Shown here: in pieces, positions 62,592-64,000 of the stretch
Numbering within the stretch: position 1 is the stretch's first letter
Layout of the letters: each line of letters begins with the position of its first letter
From: an uncultured Mycoplasmatota bacterium
Lineage (GTDB): Bacteria > Bacillota_I > Bacilli_A > RF39 > UBA660
Assembly: GCA_946403755.1 (NCBI GenBank)
Contig: CAMJBC010000005.1
Coordinates: 62,001-126,000, forward strand
Direction: 5' to 3'
DNA length: 64,000 nucleotides
Notes under the pieces: model-generated
What the model was told of the DNA's origin: nothing
The model's input: the letters and a program-made list of their open reading frames with translations, nothing else
The model's database searches: none
Translations under genes and position numbers: made by a program

Positions 62592-63833
62592 ATGATTTTA
62601 GATATATGTGATAATTCTAACATATTGAAAGTAATTAGATTTGCTAAGATAGTTATTGATATTATAAAAATAGCTGTGCCTATTATATTAATAATATCTT
62701 TAAGTCTTGAATATTTATCTGCAATTAAAAAAGATGATCAAGATTTACTTTCTAAAGCAAATCATAATGCTATGAGAAAAGCTCTAGCAGCAATACTTGT
62801 ATTTTTAGTACCTACTGTTATTGGAATAACTCTTAGATTATCTAATCCAGAACATGGTACTGCATTATCATGTATTAGAGAAGCAACATTATCTAATATT
62901 CATGCCGCTGCTACTAAAGAAGCAACTGATGCTTTAGAAGCTGCTAAAAAAAGTTTAGAAAGATCTGATTATAGTTTTGCTAAACAATCTATTGATAATA
63001 TGATGAGTTCAACAGAAAAAACTAAATTAGAACAACAATTACAACTTGTTAATAGTTATATTAGTATTAAAGAAGCTATTAATTCATTAAAAACTAAATA
63101 TGATGATAAATTATATAAAGAAATACAAGATAAAATTAAAAAGATTCAAGATAAAGAAGTTCAAGATACATTATATAAAGCTTTAGAAGAAGCTGGTAAA
63201 GGTAGACCTCTTGATACTCAACCTGGTGCTCATAAATTTCAAAGTGCTAAAATGACTTATTTTGTAAATGTGCCTGAAGGTGCCACTACTAACATGCCAC
63301 TTATAATGTATTTACATGGTGATGGTGGTGGAAGTAGTAATGGAACTAATCCTTTCTATAATGCTGCTGTAAAATATTTTGGTAAAAATTATCCATTCTT
63401 AATTGTTGCACCTAATGGTGGTATGTGGGCTGAAACTGGTGGTAGACTTGCTGAATTAAAAAGTATAATTGATTCAGTATGTCAACAATATAGTTGTGAT
63501 ACTACTAAAATTGGAATATCTGGTCACTCTAGAGGTTCTATTGGAGTATGGCATATGATAAATAATTATCCTGGTTTCTTCCATTCAGCTGTACCTATTA
63601 GTTGTGGTTCTTATTCAATAACACCTAGTCATTTTGTAGGAACTAAAATAAGAGCTTATGCTGGTACATCAGGTGACAATGAAGCAAGATATAATCGTGA
63701 AATGAGAAGTAATGTTGATAAAATTAGAAAAGCCGGTGGAGATGCTACATTCTATTCTTTAACAGGAAAGAATCATGGTACTTCAATCGCAGCTGCTCTT
63801 ACACAAGGAACATTGCTTTGGATGATAGAATAA
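62592..63833 (+). CDS. Pilin-like membrane module fused to alpha/beta-hydrolase esterase
   Basis: A 413-residue protein. Residues 5-95 form a two-helix membrane module (CDNSNILKVIRFAK..., cytoplasmic loop KKDDQDLLSKANHNAMRK, ending TALSCI) closely matching the C-terminus of the secreted protein at 26290-27495. Residues 100-205 are helical. Residues 222-413 are an alpha/beta hydrolase of the esterase/PHB-depolymerase-like type: oxyanion loop LHGDGGGS (241-248), nucleophile GHSRGS (S313), possible Asp D362 and His in GKNHGTS (H395). Topology puts the esterase outside. The ATG at 62592 follows GGTGA; a longer TTG start would precede the predicted transcription start. Confidence 0.8.
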   Translation: MILDICDNSNILKVIRFAKIVIDIIKIAVPIILIISLSLEYLSAIKKDDQDLLSKANHNAMRKALAAILVFLVPTVIGITLRLSNPEHGTALSCIREATLSNIHAAATKEATDALEAAKKSLERSDYSFAKQSIDNMMSSTEKTKLEQQLQLVNSYISIKEAINSLKTKYDDKLYKEIQDKIKKIQDKEVQDTLYKALEEAGKGRPLDTQPGAHKFQSAKMTYFVNVPEGATTNMPLIMYLHGDGGGSSNGTNPFYNAAVKYFGKNYPFLIVAPNGGMWAETGGRLAELKSIIDSVCQQYSCDTTKIGISGHSRGSIGVWHMINNYPGFFHSAVPISCGSYSITPSHFVGTKIRAYAGTSGDNEARYNREMRSNVDKIRKAGGDATFYSLTGKNHGTSIAAALTQGTLLWMIE

Positions 63834-63859
63834 AAAAATCAATCGTAAGATTGATTTTT
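63834..63859. terminator. Bidirectional terminator between convergent genes
   Basis: An 11-bp stem AAAAATCAATC/GATTGATTTTT with loop GTAA, symmetric A and T tracts. It serves the esterase fusion on the plus strand and the partial gene on the minus strand. Confidence 0.85.
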
Positions 63860-64000
63860 ATTTTACTTCTGTAACTATATCATTTACTTTAGTTGTTAAT
63901 AATAAGTTACCTTTAGTATATTTGCCATTTTGATAAATATAATTATTTAATTCACCATTATTTTCTCCATCTAAATATAAATAATAAGTACCTTTACTAA
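63858..64000 (-). CDS. C-terminal fragment of unknown protein (5' end outside window)
   Basis: Forty-six residues up to a TAA at 63858-63860, found by reading the minus strand by eye: SKGTYYLYLDGENNGELNNY, then IYQNGKYTKGNLLLTTKVND. The Gly-Lys/Tyr strand pattern suggests a beta-rich outside domain. Convergent with the esterase gene. No family recognised. Confidence 0.55.
   Translation of the reverse strand, partial: SKGTYYLYLDGENNGELNNYIYQNGKYTKGNLLLTTKVNDIVTEVK

Noticed and set aside
1-64000. Mycoplasma-type code (TGA as Trp), suggested by AT-richness and Mollicutes-like gene content
   Set aside because: TGA ends engB and forms ATGA overlaps at 4278, 5399 and 36901. Reading through would run into the next gene, and Trp is encoded by TGG throughout.
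1-64000. CRISPR array, tRNA or rRNA genes, insertion sequences, prophage
   Set aside because: I looked for regular spaced repeats, tRNA-like cloverleaf arms and TTCRA loops, transposases and integrases, and found none.

Overview
The window is a strongly AT-rich, gene-dense stretch of a low-GC Gram-positive (Firmicutes/Bacilli-type) chromosome. It carries RNase J, RpoZ, EngB, NrnA, a YukD/EssC type VII secretion pair, lipoproteins with a plain lipobox, and pyruvate:ferredoxin oxidoreductase plus acetate kinase. These point to an anaerobic acetate-forming fermenter, perhaps one of the uncultured Mollicutes-like gut Bacilli. That placement is inference. TGA is used as a stop (for example in ATGA overlaps at 4278, 5399 and 36901), so this is the standard code and not the Mycoplasma code. 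Nearly all genes lie on the minus strand. Gaps are very short, and none exceeds about 300 bases.

Layout by increasing coordinate (transcription mostly runs the other way). 1-7054: a partial prepilin, engB, nrnA, ackA, then thiI, a cysteine desulfurase and an RNase J-like protein, the last three coupled by ATGA overlaps. 7141-21978: a type VII secretion (T7SS) locus with YukD/EsaB, EssC, a double-WXG protein, four related candidate substrates, eight small DUF4176 proteins and several unrecognised small proteins. Two core genes, rpoZ and trmL, sit inside it. 22086-26230: a fused ABC transporter and two small proteins, one of them DUF4116.

26290-39801: a type IV secretion-like (T4SS) locus with a secreted pilin-like protein, RmuC, a VirD4/TraG coupling protein, a SpoIID plus M15 peptidase wall-lytic protein, a VirB4 ATPase that appears split into two genes, a PrgI/VirB3-like protein and a VirB6-like protein. 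I see no relaxase. 39893-44378: small proteins, yebC, recG, a candidate structured small RNA on the plus strand (about 43315-43450) and a YhcC-type radical SAM protein. 44426-56929: PFOR, a thioredoxin-fold membrane protein, a macro-domain protein, a LicA/APH-type kinase, a serpin, an MBL hydrolase, a purine permease, a rhodanese-like protein, a TraX-like protein and lipoproteins.

56938-62504: an envelope glycosylation locus with an STT3-family oligosaccharyltransferase (WWDYG signature), a DUF2304 protein and a DPM1-like glycosyltransferase, next to a polytopic membrane protein and a gluzincin-like HExxH protein. 62592-63833 encodes an unusual fusion of a T4SS-pilin-like two-helix membrane module to an esterase. 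The same module forms the C-terminus of the first T4SS-locus gene.

Common themes are surface export (T7SS, T4SS), cysteine-rich exported proteins with thiol-redox-like partners, and possible protein glycosylation. Intrinsic terminators are so compact that many stop codons lie inside the hairpin.
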